Below, one piece after another: positions 1-8,947 of a DNA stretch of 64,000 nt. This DNA is from Halococcus thailandensis JCM 13552 (GTDB lineage: Archaea; Halobacteriota; Halobacteria; Halobacteriales; Halococcaceae): contig NZ_AOMF01000174.1 in assembly GCF_000336715.1 (NCBI RefSeq), positions 220,825-284,824 of the forward strand, in the 5' to 3' direction. The translations under genes and the position numbers were made by a program. The notes beneath the pieces are model-generated. The model was given only the letters and a program-made list of their open reading frames with translations, was not told where the DNA came from and did not search any database. Numbering within the stretch: position 1 is the stretch's first letter; the number at the start of each line of letters is the position of its first letter.

Positions 1-200
1 AGATGCTCCAGAAAGGCGGCGAGCAGTTCGTCTTTCGTGTCGTAGTGGTAGTGCAGAACGGCCTTGGTCTTCTCGAACTCGTCGGCGATCGCCTGCATCG
101 TGAGGTTGGCGTAGCCGTGCTCGCAGAGCGCACGGTAGGTCGCCTCCATGATCTCCTCGCGGGTGTCGGTCGGCTCCGATCCACCCTCTGACGAACTCAT
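1..200 (-). CDS. TetR/AcrR-family transcriptional regulator, N-terminal part
   Basis: Only the first 66 or so codons are in the window; the gene runs off the left edge. The translation starts at the ATG at 200 and has the typical TetR DNA-binding region: TREEIMEATYRALCEHGYAN then LTMQAIADEFEKTKAVLHYH followed by YDTKDELLAAFLEH, which gives the HTH recognition helix and the Y-H-Y-x-x-K-D-E-L signature. TetR proteins bind an operator as dimers and release it on ligand binding, often next to efflux genes, but the ligand domain and neighbours lie outside the window. A TATA-like GATATAA (minus strand, about 225-234) lies about 29 nt upstream of the start, which fits a leaderless transcript. Confidence 0.9.
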   Translation of the reverse strand, partial: MSSSEGGSEPTDTREEIMEATYRALCEHGYANLTMQAIADEFEKTKAVLHYHYDTKDELLAAFLEH

Positions 201-249
201 TTGACTGACTATTCGGCGGCGGACGGTTATATCCTGTCGCTTGCGTGCG

Positions 250-927
250 TCAGGAGTCCTCGCGCCGCGCTTCCACCGCGCCGACGAGCAGTGCGTCCTC
301 GATGAGCGCGCCCGTCGCCCGCCGGAGCCGCTCCGAGAGAGCCTGATGGGAGATATTCAACTGATCGGCGAGTTCGCTCTGGTCGGTCTCGCGAGGCACT
401 TCGTAGTAACCCGCTTCGAGCGCGGTTTCGAGCGCCTCGAACTGCGCCTCGGTGAGCCCGAAGCGGCCCGCGGGTTCGCCTTCAAGCTGTCGGATGGCCG
501 TGACGTCGAAGGTGAGGCCGTTGTCGTCGGCGAACTGCACGGTCTTCGAGAGCGATTCGCGGTCGGGATAGAGCACGCGGAGATACCATCGCCCATCGGT
601 CCCGTAGGCGTCGGTGATGGTCGCGTGCGAGTTCGTCAGCATCTGGAGCACCACCTCGACCTCCGAGATCCACTGCATGCGGTAGAGCTGTTCCTCGTCG
701 AACGCCGACAGCAGTTCGAGTTCCTCGACGCTCGGATCGCCCGCGAAGGCCTCCTCGACGGCCTCGACCGTGGCGTTGCGGATCCACATCAGCGGCATGG
801 CCGCCTCGTCACCGCTCTGGACGATGCGCTCGACCTCGAACTCGACGTCTGGCAGCGAGTCGAGCGCTTCGTACAGCGCGAACTCCTCGGCCGGGATCTC
901 GCCCCGAACGATGCAGGCGTTGGACAT
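250..927 (-). CDS. Bacterio-opsin activator-type HTH regulator
   Basis: A 225-aa protein. The last 60 or so residues (FGLTEAQFEALETALEAGYY, then DQSELADQLNISHQALSERL) match the HTH_10 domain of the haloarchaeal Bat (bacterio-opsin activator) family. The N-terminal 160 residues form the mixed alpha/beta sensory part seen in stand-alone members, with no PAS or GAF domain that I can recognise. It is probably a sequence-specific transcription regulator with an unknown target. It is divergent from moeA. An A/T-rich box (minus strand AGTTTTTG, near 950-957) lies about 27 nt upstream of the ATG. The family is clear, the role is not. Confidence 0.85.
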   Translation of the reverse strand: MSNACIVRGEIPAEEFALYEALDSLPDVEFEVERIVQSGDEAAMPLMWIRNATVEAVEEAFAGDPSVEELELLSAFDEEQLYRMQWISEVEVVLQMLTNSHATITDAYGTDGRWYLRVLYPDRESLSKTVQFADDNGLTFDVTAIRQLEGEPAGRFGLTEAQFEALETALEAGYYEVPRETDQSELADQLNISHQALSERLRRATGALIEDALLVGAVEARREDS

Positions 928-996
928 GGTCGGCGTTCACGTCCGCCCGGCAAAAACTCCCTGACACGCTTTCGGAGCGCCGTCGACCGGGGGAAG

Positions 997-1003
997 GAAT
1001 ATG
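997..1003 (+). promoter_or_regulatory. Putative TATA box for moeA
   Basis: The A/T stretch GAATATG is centred about 27 nt upstream of the ATG at 1027. That is the spacing expected when transcription starts at or next to the start codon, as in leaderless haloarchaeal genes. Confidence 0.45.
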
Positions 1004-1026
1004 CCGCGTTCGTTCCTCGATGGGCC

Positions 1027-2217
1027 ATGGCCAGAACGGACCTCGCCCGTGCGGATGCGGTCGAGCAACTACTCGACCACCGCTCCAGGGCACTCGACAG
1101 CCTTCCCGGCGAACCCGTCTCCTTCGACGCGCTCGCCGGCCGCACACTCGCCGAGGACGTGCGCGCTCCGACCGCCGTGCCGCCGCACGACTACGCGACG
1201 ATGGACGGGTTCGCGATCGCCACCGACGACGAGTCGCCGGCGGTCGTCGCGGAGGTGTTCCCCGAAGACGAGCCACCGACGCTCGACGAGGGGGAAGCCG
1301 CCCGTATCGCCACCGGCGCGCCGTTACCCATTCGGACCGATGCCGTGCTGAAAGTCGAGGACGCGACCGTCGAAAACGAGCAGGTTTCGGGCCCACAGCT
1401 CGCCCCGGGGACGAACGTCTCGCCACGCGGCGGGACGGCGCGGGCGGGCGAGACGCTGTTCGAGGCCGGCACGCGACTCGCTGCCCGACACGCAGCGCTC
1501 CTGCGCGACGTCGGCATCGAGTCCGTGACCGTCCACGAACGGTTTTCGGTGGGTATCGTGGCGACCGGCACCGAGATCCACGAAGGTCGCCAGCCCGACC
1601 GCGATTCGGATTTCCTCGCCGGACTCATTCGGGAATGGGGCCACGAGCCGACGATCCGCGAGAGCGTGCCCGACGACTCCGGGGCCGTGCGCCGCGCCAT
1701 CGAGAACGCCGCCGCGACCCACGACGTGGTTCTCACGACCGGTGGGACGAGCGTCGGGAGCGCCGATCACGTCGCCACAGTGCTCGAAGCCCACGACCCG
1801 CTGTTCGAGAGCGTGCGCCTCCAGCCCGGCAGGCCGGTGCTGGCGGCGGTCGTCGACGATGCGCTCGTCGTCGGATTGCCGGGCAAACCGCTCGCGGCCC
1901 ACACCGCCGCCGTGCTCGTCGCCCGGCCGTTCTTCACCGGCCAGTGGCGACTACCATCGGTCACCGCCGGGCTGACCAGTGCCGTCGAGATCCCCGACGA
2001 CGAGCGCGAGTACGCGGTGCCGGTCGTCCTCGACGGAAACGAGGCCATCCCGCTCGGCCACGCCGATTCGTCGCTGCCGATCTACGACGAGCGGTTCGCA
2101 CCGGGGCTCGTTTCCGCCAATACGAGGACCACGACCGCGGACGGGATCGTCCTCGCCGAGCACTCGCTCGACGCCGGCCAGCCGGTCGCGGTCGTTCCGT
2201 ATCGGGTGCTCGCATGA
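1027..2217 (+). CDS. moeA: Molybdopterin molybdotransferase MoeA
   Basis: A 396-aa protein that inserts molybdate into adenylylated molybdopterin in the last step of molybdenum cofactor synthesis. MoeA features are visible: the N-terminal segment with RTLAEDVRAPTAVPPHDYAT and MDGFAI, then IATGAPLP, and the MoCF-type domain with VGIVATGTEI, VLTTGGTSVG and a PGKPLA loop. The length fits the single-copy family. The reading frame stays open far upstream of 1027, but the ATG at 1027 gives the normal MoeA N-terminus and has a TATA-like box at the right distance. It overlaps the next gene by ATGA, so the two are translationally coupled. Confidence 0.93.
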   Translation: MARTDLARADAVEQLLDHRSRALDSLPGEPVSFDALAGRTLAEDVRAPTAVPPHDYATMDGFAIATDDESPAVVAEVFPEDEPPTLDEGEAARIATGAPLPIRTDAVLKVEDATVENEQVSGPQLAPGTNVSPRGGTARAGETLFEAGTRLAARHAALLRDVGIESVTVHERFSVGIVATGTEIHEGRQPDRDSDFLAGLIREWGHEPTIRESVPDDSGAVRRAIENAAATHDVVLTTGGTSVGSADHVATVLEAHDPLFESVRLQPGRPVLAAVVDDALVVGLPGKPLAAHTAAVLVARPFFTGQWRLPSVTAGLTSAVEIPDDEREYAVPVVLDGNEAIPLGHADSSLPIYDERFAPGLVSANTRTTTADGIVLAEHSLDAGQPVAVVPYRVLA

Positions 2218-2861
2218 GCGAGGAGCTCCGCCACATCGATCCGAACACGATCCACGAATCGATTTCGGAGCGAGCAGGCCACGAGCCGCCCGTCGTCGGC
2301 GTGCTGCTCGCCGCGGGCGGAAGTAGCCGTTTCGGCGAGCGGAACAAACTCCTCGCCGAAATCGACGGGGAACCGCTCGTCCGCCGCGCCGCCCGCACGC
2401 TGCTCGATTCCCGGGTGTCGCGCGTCGTCGCCGTCCTCGGCCACCAGTCGAGTGCCGTCCGCGACGCGCTCGCCGACTTCGACGTCGCGTTCGTCGCGAA
2501 CGACGCCTACAAGCAGGGACTGTCGACTTCCGTCGAGCGCGGCGCGCGTGCAGCTGCCGACAGCGACGCGGATGCCGCGATCTTCCTTCCTGGCGACATG
2601 CCGTTCGTCGAGAGCGCGACCGTCAATCTGCTCGTCGACTGCTTCGCCGGCGGCGTCGCCGATGCCGTGGCCGCCGCCTACGATGGCCAGCGCGGTAATC
2701 CGGTGCTGTTCGGGGCCGACCATTTCGACGCGCTGTGCGCGGTCGATGGCGACGTCGGTGGCAGAGATATCCTGCTCGATGACGGCGTGCTGCTCGAAAC
2801 CGACGACGTGGGCGTCGTCACGGATATCGATACGCAGGACGATCTCGAACGCGTCCGGTGA
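2214..2861 (+). CDS. MobA/MocA-type nucleotidyltransferase
   Basis: A 215-aa protein starting in an ATGA overlap with moeA. The nucleotide-binding signature VLLAAGGSSRFGERNKLL near residue 30 and the metal-binding FLPGDMPFV motif place it in the NTP_transf_3 family. The variant with K-L-L after the loop is closer to CTP:molybdopterin cytidylyltransferase (MocA), which makes the cytosine dinucleotide cofactor of xanthine-dehydrogenase-type enzymes, than to guanylyltransferase MobA. Coupling to moeA supports a molybdenum cofactor role. MocA versus MobA cannot be decided here because no molybdoenzyme is in the window. Confidence 0.8.
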   Translation: MSEELRHIDPNTIHESISERAGHEPPVVGVLLAAGGSSRFGERNKLLAEIDGEPLVRRAARTLLDSRVSRVVAVLGHQSSAVRDALADFDVAFVANDAYKQGLSTSVERGARAAADSDADAAIFLPGDMPFVESATVNLLVDCFAGGVADAVAAAYDGQRGNPVLFGADHFDALCAVDGDVGGRDILLDDGVLLETDDVGVVTDIDTQDDLERVR

Positions 2862-2877
2862 ACCGTGTTCGGGAAAT

Positions 2878-3978
2878 TCAGCGCCCGCTATCGGACAACA
2901 GATGGATGTCGCTCGCAGCGACGGTCAGCGTCACGGTCCCTTCGGGCGGTTCCCGGCTATCGGTCTTGACGAGCAGCGACCGGTCGTTCCACGAGCAGTG
3001 GACCCGGTAGGCGTCGCCGAGGAACTCGCGATGCTCGACGGTCGCCGTCAGCGTCGTCGCGTTCGAGACCATCTCGCTCTCGCCGAGCGAGAGTACTTCT
3101 GGTCGTACACAGAGCGCCACGGGATCGCCGGTATCGACCGTGGCGCTCTCGGGGAGCGTGATCGGGGTGCCGTCGACGGTCGTACGCGGCGGGGCCGATT
3201 CTGTCACCTCGCCATCGAGGAGGTTGTTCTCGCCGACGAACTCCGCGACGAACCGAGAGCGGGGTTCCCGATAGACGGTTTCCGGCGGGGCGACCTGTTC
3301 GATGCGTCCTCCGCTGACGACGGCGACGCGATCGCTGATGGCGAGCGCCTCGCTCTGGTCGTGCGTCACGTAGATCGTGGTGATCCCGAGCTCCTGTTGG
3401 ATCTCCCGGATCGTCACCCGGAGGCGCTCGCGGAGGCGGGCGTCGAGCGCCGACAGTGGCTCGTCGAGCAGGAGGACGTCGGGACCGGGCGCGAGCGCCC
3501 GTGCGAGCGCGATGCGCTGCTGCTGCCCACCCGAGAGCTGTTCCGGTTCGCGTTCGCCCATCCCCGCCATATCGACGAGCGAGAGCAGTTCGTCGACGCG
3601 CTCGTCGTCGGTGACGTTGCCAGGCGGGTCGCGAAAGCGGAGCCCGTAGGCGACGTTCTCGCGGACCGTCATGTGGGGAAAGAGCGCGTAATGCTGGAAG
3701 ACGACGCCGACGTCGCGCCGTTCGGGAGCGAGGTCCGTGACGCGCCGACCGTCGATGTGGACCTCGCCAGCGGCCGGTTCCTCGAAGCCGGCGATGGCTC
3801 GAAGGGTGGTGGTCTTTCCGCAACCCGATGGCCCGACGAGCGTGAAGAACTCGCCCTCGTCGACCGACAGCGAGACGTCTTCGAGGGCGGTGACGCCACC
3901 GAAATCGACGGTGATGTCGTCGAGCGCCACGCCGGCGTCCGCTGTGGTGCGGTCGCGGTCGGGGATCGTGTCGCTCAC
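2878..3978 (-). CDS. ABC transporter ATP-binding protein, thiamine/Fe3+/spermidine type
   Basis: A 366-aa ATPase of a binding-protein-dependent importer. Visible motifs: Walker A GPSGCGKTT (about residues 49-57), Q-loop FQHYALFPHMTV, signature LSGGQQQRIALARAL, Walker B VLLLDEPLSALDA, H-loop VTHDQSEA, and a C-terminal TOBE-type domain. I chose the GTG at 3978 because it overlaps the permease stop in a GTGA and yields VSDTIPDRDRTT as N-terminus. The frame is open further upstream only inside the permease gene. It is the last gene of a three-gene operon (binding protein, permease, ATPase), which points to thiamine as the likely substrate. Confidence 0.9.
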   Translation of the reverse strand: MSDTIPDRDRTTADAGVALDDITVDFGGVTALEDVSLSVDEGEFFTLVGPSGCGKTTTLRAIAGFEEPAAGEVHIDGRRVTDLAPERRDVGVVFQHYALFPHMTVRENVAYGLRFRDPPGNVTDDERVDELLSLVDMAGMGEREPEQLSGGQQQRIALARALAPGPDVLLLDEPLSALDARLRERLRVTIREIQQELGITTIYVTHDQSEALAISDRVAVVSGGRIEQVAPPETVYREPRSRFVAEFVGENNLLDGEVTESAPPRTTVDGTPITLPESATVDTGDPVALCVRPEVLSLGESEMVSNATTLTATVEHREFLGDAYRVHCSWNDRSLLVKTDSREPPEGTVTLTVAASDIHLLSDSGR

Positions 3979-5762
3979 GGCTCCCACCGCCCGCCGAGGC
4001 GCTCGATGACGAGGAAGCTCGCGGCCGTCACCAGCAGGAGGACGGTACCCATCGCGGTCGCTGGTCCGAGACTCGGCCCGAGCGACCGATTGCCGATGTA
4101 CCGTTCGAGCGCGACAGGCATCGTGTAGCTCTCGACGCCCTCGGCGAGTAAAACCGTCGTATCGAACTCGCCGATCGAGATGGCGAAGGCGAACGCGCCG
4201 CCGGCGAGCACTGCCGTCCACACGAGCGGGAGTTCGACGTCGAGCAGGGTCCGAAATCGGCTCGCGCCGAGCGAGCGTGCCGAATCGACGAGCTGTGAGT
4301 CGATGCCGGCGAGCGCCGGGGTGACGTTGCGCGTCACGAACGGGTAGGCCGCGACCGCGTGCGCGACGACGATGGCGAGCGCGCCGCCGGCGGTGAACCG
4401 ATAGCCGGCGACCGTCGTCCCGAAGACGAGCGTCTGGAGCAGTCCGAGACCGACGACGACGCCGCTGACCGCCAGCGGCGCGCTCATCAGCGTCTCCGCC
4501 AGCCGCGAGCCGGTCCCGCCGCGGGTCGCCATCACCGAGACGACGATCCCCATCGGCACCGCGAGCGCGAGCGTGCCGACGCCGAAGGCCAGCGAGTTCG
4601 CGATCGCCGGCAACGGTTTCGTCGTGCCGGCCGCCGTCGTCGCCTGCTGGTCGAGCAGGAACTCGTAGTACGCACTCGTCAGTCCGTTCGGGCCGGTGAC
4701 GCTCTCGACGACCATGCTCACGAGCGGGCCGACGAACAGGACGAGGATTCCGACGCCGTAGACCGCGAGCCCGATCCGAACCGGATCACGAAGGGTCTTC
4801 CAGCCGACCGCGAGTGCACGCCGCGGGAGCGTCGTGCCGCCGCTCGCGGTCGTCTGTCGCGCCTCGTATCGGAGATAGAGATAGGTGAGCGCGAGCGAGA
4901 GCACCGTCTCGATGGTGCCGAGCGTCGCAGCCTCGGCGAGTTCGAGGTCCTGAACGCGCGCGTAGAGCCAGACCTCGACGGTGGCGAGGCGCAGCCCGCC
5001 GAGTGCGAGCACGATCGGAAAGGAGAGAAAGGTGAAGACGAACGTGAGTAGCGCGGCGGTCAACAGTGCGGGGAGCAGTTGTGGCACCACGATGTCGCGA
5101 AAGGCCCGAAACGGACCGGCACCGAGCGCCCGAGCGGTCTCGACGCGCCGGGCATCGACCCCTTCCCAGGCGGTCGTCACGAGCCGCGTCACGAGCGGTG
5201 CGTTGTAGAACGCGTGTGCGAGCACGATGATTTCGAGCGTGAACAGCAGGTTCACCTGCCCGAGCCCGAGCGCACCCAACACGTCGTTGAGTAGCCCGTT
5301 CTGGCCGAACATGGCGAGGAAGCCGACCGCGACCATGATCGACGGCAGCACGAACGGGAGGATGGTGAGCGAGCGGAGCGTCCGTCGGCCACGGAACTCG
5401 AAGCGCGCGAGCAGATACGCCCCTGGCAGCCCGACGACGACGCTCGCCAGCGTCGAGAGGAACGCCTGGAAGGCGGTGAAGCCGAACAGCCCGAACTCGA
5501 CCGACGGGAAGCCGGCTCGGATCCAGTCGAGCACGCCGGCCGGGATCGAGAGCGGTGCGGTGAACAGGTAGTGGGCGACACCGGTGTAGAAGGGATCGCC
5601 GAGCACGTCGACCAGCGGCGCGGCCGTCAGCGAGCCGGCACGGACGACCGCCTCGCGGAGCACACTCAGGACGGGATAGTAGAAGACGAGCGCCAGGATC
5701 GCGACGGTGAGGACGAACGCGGTCGGGACGGCGAGTCGCTCGCTCCAGCGCCGCGCGTTCAC
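3975..5762 (-). CDS. ABC transporter permease, two fused membrane domains (ThiP-like)
   Basis: A 595-aa inner-membrane protein made of two fused BPD_transp_1 permease units. Each has the cytoplasmic EAA loop that contacts the ATPase: VETARALGAGPFRAFRDIVV in the first half and VDSARSLGASRFRTLLDVEL in the second. About twelve hydrophobic segments are visible. Fused permeases of this kind are typical of the ThiP (thiamine) and FbpB (Fe3+) classes. The GTG at 5762 is the likely start because it overlaps the stop of the binding-protein gene in GTGA; the ATG at 5798 would need a 40-nt overlap. Confidence 0.88.
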   Translation of the reverse strand: MNARRWSERLAVPTAFVLTVAILALVFYYPVLSVLREAVVRAGSLTAAPLVDVLGDPFYTGVAHYLFTAPLSIPAGVLDWIRAGFPSVEFGLFGFTAFQAFLSTLASVVVGLPGAYLLARFEFRGRRTLRSLTILPFVLPSIMVAVGFLAMFGQNGLLNDVLGALGLGQVNLLFTLEIIVLAHAFYNAPLVTRLVTTAWEGVDARRVETARALGAGPFRAFRDIVVPQLLPALLTAALLTFVFTFLSFPIVLALGGLRLATVEVWLYARVQDLELAEAATLGTIETVLSLALTYLYLRYEARQTTASGGTTLPRRALAVGWKTLRDPVRIGLAVYGVGILVLFVGPLVSMVVESVTGPNGLTSAYYEFLLDQQATTAAGTTKPLPAIANSLAFGVGTLALAVPMGIVVSVMATRGGTGSRLAETLMSAPLAVSGVVVGLGLLQTLVFGTTVAGYRFTAGGALAIVVAHAVAAYPFVTRNVTPALAGIDSQLVDSARSLGASRFRTLLDVELPLVWTAVLAGGAFAFAISIGEFDTTVLLAEGVESYTMPVALERYIGNRSLGPSLGPATAMGTVLLLVTAASFLVIERLGGRWEP

Positions 5763-6904
5763 CCGCTCGCGACCAGCCGCGACCACTCCTCGACCCACGA
5801 CTCGACCGAGCCGGCGAGTTCGTCGTAGGAGTGCGTCACCGTCTCGGGCGGTTCCTTGGCGTACTTATCGAACTCCTCGCTCGGCGTGACGTCCTTCACG
5901 GCCGGGAACTGGACGTTCTTGACCGCGATCTTCGACTGCGCCTCTTCCGTGAGCACGAACTCCATGAACGTCCGGGCGAGCTGTGGGTTGTTCGCGCTCT
6001 CGAACAGCGCCATCGTCTCGGGGTTCGCGTAGCCCTGATCGTTGAGGAAGCCGAGCTGGTGTTTCGCCATATCGACGTCGGGGCCGTGGTAGTAGACCTG
6101 ATCGGTCGAGTACGAGACCACCATCGGCGCTTCGCCGTCCGAGTAGGCCTGATAGGCCGGCTCCCAGTCCGAGAGTACCTTCACGCCGTTGCCGACGAGC
6201 TGCTCCCAGTAGTCGAGATAGTTCTCCTCGCCCTTGGCGATGATCGACCAGAGCAGGAACGCCCGCCCGGGATCGGACTGCTGGGCGTTTTCGGTGATGA
6301 GGTCGCCCTCGTAGCGCGATTCGAGCAGCGAGTCGAACGTCTTCGGCTCCTCGACCTCGTTCTCGTTGTAGACCAGCGAGATGTAACCCGTGTCGTACGG
6401 CACGGCGCGCTTTTTCGGATCGATACGCAGCGGCTTCTTCAGCCCGTCGGCACCGTCGAGGCTCCCCCCAATCGACTGGAAGAGCGGCTTGTCGAGTTTC
6501 TTCCGTGCCCGGACGAGCTCCGCCGTGTTCAGTCCGACGTAGAGATCGGCGTCGATCGGCGCGCCCTGTTTGGCCCGCTGGACGTACTGATTGACGCCGT
6601 TCTCCGGCGTGAGGAACTCGACGGTCGTTCCCGAATTCTCCTCCTCGAAGGCGGATTTGAGCCAGTTGCCCGCCGTGTCCTCACCGGTGAACGACGAGTA
6701 GGTCGCGACCCGCAGCGTGCCGCCGGACGACGCGCTACCGGTCGTCGCCGTGCTGTCGGCTCCCGTGCCGGTGGTCTCGGTTCCATTGCTCGAACCGTTC
6801 GCCCCGGAACCGTTGTCACCCTCGCCCGCACCCGTACAGCCCGCCAGCATCGCCAGCCCGGCGACACCCGCACTCGACCGTCGAAGGAACTGCCGTCTAT
6901 CCAT
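5759..6904 (-). CDS. Thiamine-type ABC transporter substrate-binding lipoprotein (ThiB-like)
   Basis: A 381-aa Tat-exported lipoprotein. The N-terminus MDRRQFLRRSSAGVAGLAML carries a twin-arginine motif and runs into a LAGC lipobox. A Gly/Ser/Thr-rich linker follows (residues 25-60), then a type 2 periplasmic-binding fold. Segments such as LRVATYSSFTGEDTAG, VPYDTGYISLVYN and APMVVSYSTDQVYYHG resemble thiamine-binding proteins more than ferric ones. The last is close to the active-cleft region of ThiB. It heads a three-gene operon. The substrate is inferred from sequence resemblance; the adjacent metal regulator leaves iron as an alternative. Confidence 0.82.
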   Translation of the reverse strand: MDRRQFLRRSSAGVAGLAMLAGCTGAGEGDNGSGANGSSNGTETTGTGADSTATTGSASSGGTLRVATYSSFTGEDTAGNWLKSAFEEENSGTTVEFLTPENGVNQYVQRAKQGAPIDADLYVGLNTAELVRARKKLDKPLFQSIGGSLDGADGLKKPLRIDPKKRAVPYDTGYISLVYNENEVEEPKTFDSLLESRYEGDLITENAQQSDPGRAFLLWSIIAKGEENYLDYWEQLVGNGVKVLSDWEPAYQAYSDGEAPMVVSYSTDQVYYHGPDVDMAKHQLGFLNDQGYANPETMALFESANNPQLARTFMEFVLTEEAQSKIAVKNVQFPAVKDVTPSEEFDKYAKEPPETVTHSYDELAGSVESWVEEWSRLVASG

Positions 6905-6928
6905 TACCGGGTGGTTTCACGGAGTGGC

Positions 6929-6936
6929 AATTAAAA
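6929..6936 (-). promoter_or_regulatory. TATA box of the ThiB-like operon
   Basis: The minus strand reads TTTTAATT, centred about 28 nt upstream of the ATG at 6904. This is a near-consensus haloarchaeal TATA element and implies a leaderless or near-leaderless operon transcript. I saw no convincing TPP-riboswitch sequence in the short upstream region. Confidence 0.6.
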
Positions 6937-7003
6937 CTGTCGTCACGGCTCGCCGGCGCGTGACGGAGTGATGACGGGAAACGCGGCTCCAGAAAACCGG
7001 CGA

Positions 7004-7693
7004 TCAGTCGGCGGCCAGTTCGTCCGTCGAGCGCTCGTCGTCGGCCCGCACCCGTACTTCGGCGGCGATCTCGGCCGGCAGCGAGACGGTCTCGTCCTCG
7101 CCCTCCGGCGCGACGGTGAGCATGCCGAACGGTGCGACCTCGCGGACGGTGAGACGGGTGCCGGGTGTGATGCCGGCGTCGGCGAGATAAGAGAGCACCT
7201 CGGGATCGCTGTCGGCGACCTGGGCGACGACGAGCGTCTCGCCCGCCGCGTACTCGGTGAGCGGTTCGTCGTCGGCCTCGGTCGGTTCGAGGTCCTCGGT
7301 CGGGATCGGCGCGCCGTGGGGATCGGCGCTGGGGTCGCCGAGACTCGCCGCGAGTTCGGTTTCGAGGCGCTCGCTGATGTGGTGTTCGAGCCGGTCGGCC
7401 TCCTCGTGAACCTCCGCCCAGTCGTAGTTCAGCTGTTCGGCGAGAAACAGTTCGAGCAGGCGGTGGTGGCGGATCGTTTCGAGCGCGACGAGTTCGCCGT
7501 CCTCGGTGAGATGGACACCCTTGTACTCCTCGCGATCGACGAGTCCGTGGCCTTCGAGGCGCTTCATCGTCGCGGTCACTGTCGGGGCCGTCACGTCGAG
7601 CGCCTCGGCGATGGTCGAGGTGGCGACCGGCTCCTCGCCCTCGCGGAGCTGGTAGATCGCTTTGAGATAGTCCTCGGCCTTCGAACTCGGCAT
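7004..7693 (-). CDS. DtxR/MntR/SirR-type metal-dependent regulator
   Basis: A 229-aa protein. It has a winged HTH (MPSSKAEDYLKAIYQLREGE, IAEALDVTAPTVTATMKRLE), a metal-binding/dimerisation domain with HHRLLELFLAEQLNYDW and EADRLEHHIS, and a C-terminal FeoA/SH3-like domain (EVLSYLADAGITPGTRLTVR). Family members bind Mn2+ or Fe2+ and then repress metal-uptake genes. In haloarchaea the family includes SirR and Idr-type regulators. It sits upstream of the importer operon on the same strand but has its own promoter-like box (minus strand TTTAGTA at 7715-7721). Its target is not shown by the sequence. Confidence 0.88.
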   Translation of the reverse strand: MPSSKAEDYLKAIYQLREGEEPVATSTIAEALDVTAPTVTATMKRLEGHGLVDREEYKGVHLTEDGELVALETIRHHRLLELFLAEQLNYDWAEVHEEADRLEHHISERLETELAASLGDPSADPHGAPIPTEDLEPTEADDEPLTEYAAGETLVVAQVADSDPEVLSYLADAGITPGTRLTVREVAPFGMLTVAPEGEDETVSLPAEIAAEVRVRADDERSTDELAAD

Positions 7694-7744
7694 ATCGAAA
7701 CGTTGCTGCCGCGCTACTAAACGGTTGCTGTCGTCGCGGTCCGG

Positions 7745-8812
7745 TTAGAGGGCCGCCGCGGACTGTCCGGTCCCGTCCTCGGCGACCTCCATCAGCTCGT
7801 GATAGCGGTTTCTGATGGTTACGTTGCTGACCTCGGCGACCTCGCTGACCTCGTCCTGGGTGAGCTTGCGGTTGGTGAGGATGCCGGCGGCGTAGAGCGC
7901 CGCGCCGGCCAGCCCGACGGGGCTCTTGCCGCTGTGGACGGCCTGTCGTTCGGCCGTTTCGAGCAGGTCGCGCGCACGGCGTTCGGTCTCCTCGCTCACG
8001 TCGAGATCGGAGGCGAACCGCGAAACGTACTGTTCGGGGTTCGGCGGGCCGATCTCCAGATCGAGCTCCTGGTTGATGTAGCGGTAGGCGCGCTTGAACT
8101 CCATCTCGTCGACCCGCGAGACCGCCCCGACCTCCTCGACGCTGCGGGGCAGTCCCATCTGGCGGATGCCCGCGTAGAGCGCGGCGGTCGAGACGCCCTC
8201 GATCGATCGTCCGGGCAGGAGATCCTCCGAGAGTGCGCGGCGGTAGATGACCGACGCGGTCTCGCGGACGTCCTTCGGGACGCCGAGCGCGCTGGCCATG
8301 CGCTCGATCTCGCCGAGCGCCTGCTTCAGGTTCCGCTCTTTGGAGTCACGCGTGCGGAAACGTTCGTCCCAGGTGCGCAGGCGCTGCATCCGCTGGCGCT
8401 TGCGTGCGCTCAGCGTGTTGCCGTAGGCGTCCTTGTTCTGCCAGCCGATCTGGCTCGACAGCCCCTTGTCGTGCATCATCTTGGTCGTGGGTGCGCCGGT
8501 GCGCTTCTTCCGGTCGCGTTCGGCGCTGTCGAAGGCGCGCCACTCGGGGCCGTGGTCGATCTCGTCGGTCGAGACCACGAGCCCGCACTCCGTACAGGTG
8601 GTCTCGCCGTGAGTCTCGTCCTCGACCAGTCGGCCGCCGCACTCGGGACAGACTCGCTCGGACTCGTCCGTCTTGGCGTCCTCGGTGGTTCGTTCGTCCT
8701 GTTCGCTCGGTTCTCGCTGTCGGATGTGGGTAGTGCCTTCCAATATCGGGTGGGTGAGCGCGTGCTCGGATGGGTAGTTGACCGTCGGTACAACAGGTCG
8801 GTGTTCACCCAT
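7745..8812 (-). CDS. tfb: Transcription initiation factor IIB (TFB)
   Basis: A 355-aa archaeal general transcription factor that bridges TBP-bound promoter and RNA polymerase. There is an N-terminal zinc ribbon with Cys55, 58, 73 and 76 (VCPECGG then TTCTECGL), a B-reader/linker stretch with KMMHDKGLSSQIGWQNKDA, and two cyclin-like repeats (from about residues 155 and 250). Haloarchaea have several TFB paralogs and which one this is cannot be told. The N-terminus before the ribbon is longer than usual. The ATG at 8812 is used, with TTTAAG 22 nt upstream on the minus strand, but a TTG start at the LEGTTHIRQRE segment is possible. Confidence 0.93.
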   Translation of the reverse strand: MGEHRPVVPTVNYPSEHALTHPILEGTTHIRQREPSEQDERTTEDAKTDESERVCPECGGRLVEDETHGETTCTECGLVVSTDEIDHGPEWRAFDSAERDRKKRTGAPTTKMMHDKGLSSQIGWQNKDAYGNTLSARKRQRMQRLRTWDERFRTRDSKERNLKQALGEIERMASALGVPKDVRETASVIYRRALSEDLLPGRSIEGVSTAALYAGIRQMGLPRSVEEVGAVSRVDEMEFKRAYRYINQELDLEIGPPNPEQYVSRFASDLDVSEETERRARDLLETAERQAVHSGKSPVGLAGAALYAAGILTNRKLTQDEVSEVAEVSNVTIRNRYHELMEVAEDGTGQSAAAL

Positions 8813-8926
8813 AGGTAAGGGATGGAGACACTTAAACTCCGCGGATAAACACGCCGGTAAACCTCGGCGGAGCGTCGCTCAGCGACCCGATTCGCCCGTG
8901 TTCGCCGACGGGAAAGATTGATAGTC

Positions 8927-8940
8927 AGTAGGCAACTACT
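8927..8940. promoter_or_regulatory. Inverted repeat in the P450 promoter
   Basis: AGTAG-GCAA-CTACT is a perfect 5-bp inverted repeat with a 4-bp spacer, ending 7 nt before the P450 ATG at 8948. It sits where transcription would start, so it could be an operator for a repressor. No regulator is identified. Confidence 0.3.
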
Positions 8941-8947
8941 AACAGCT

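Noticed and set aside
2452..4128. 558-codon plus-strand frame across the MobA/ABC gene boundary
   Set aside because: It overlaps two real genes in other frames and has no family similarity that I recognise.
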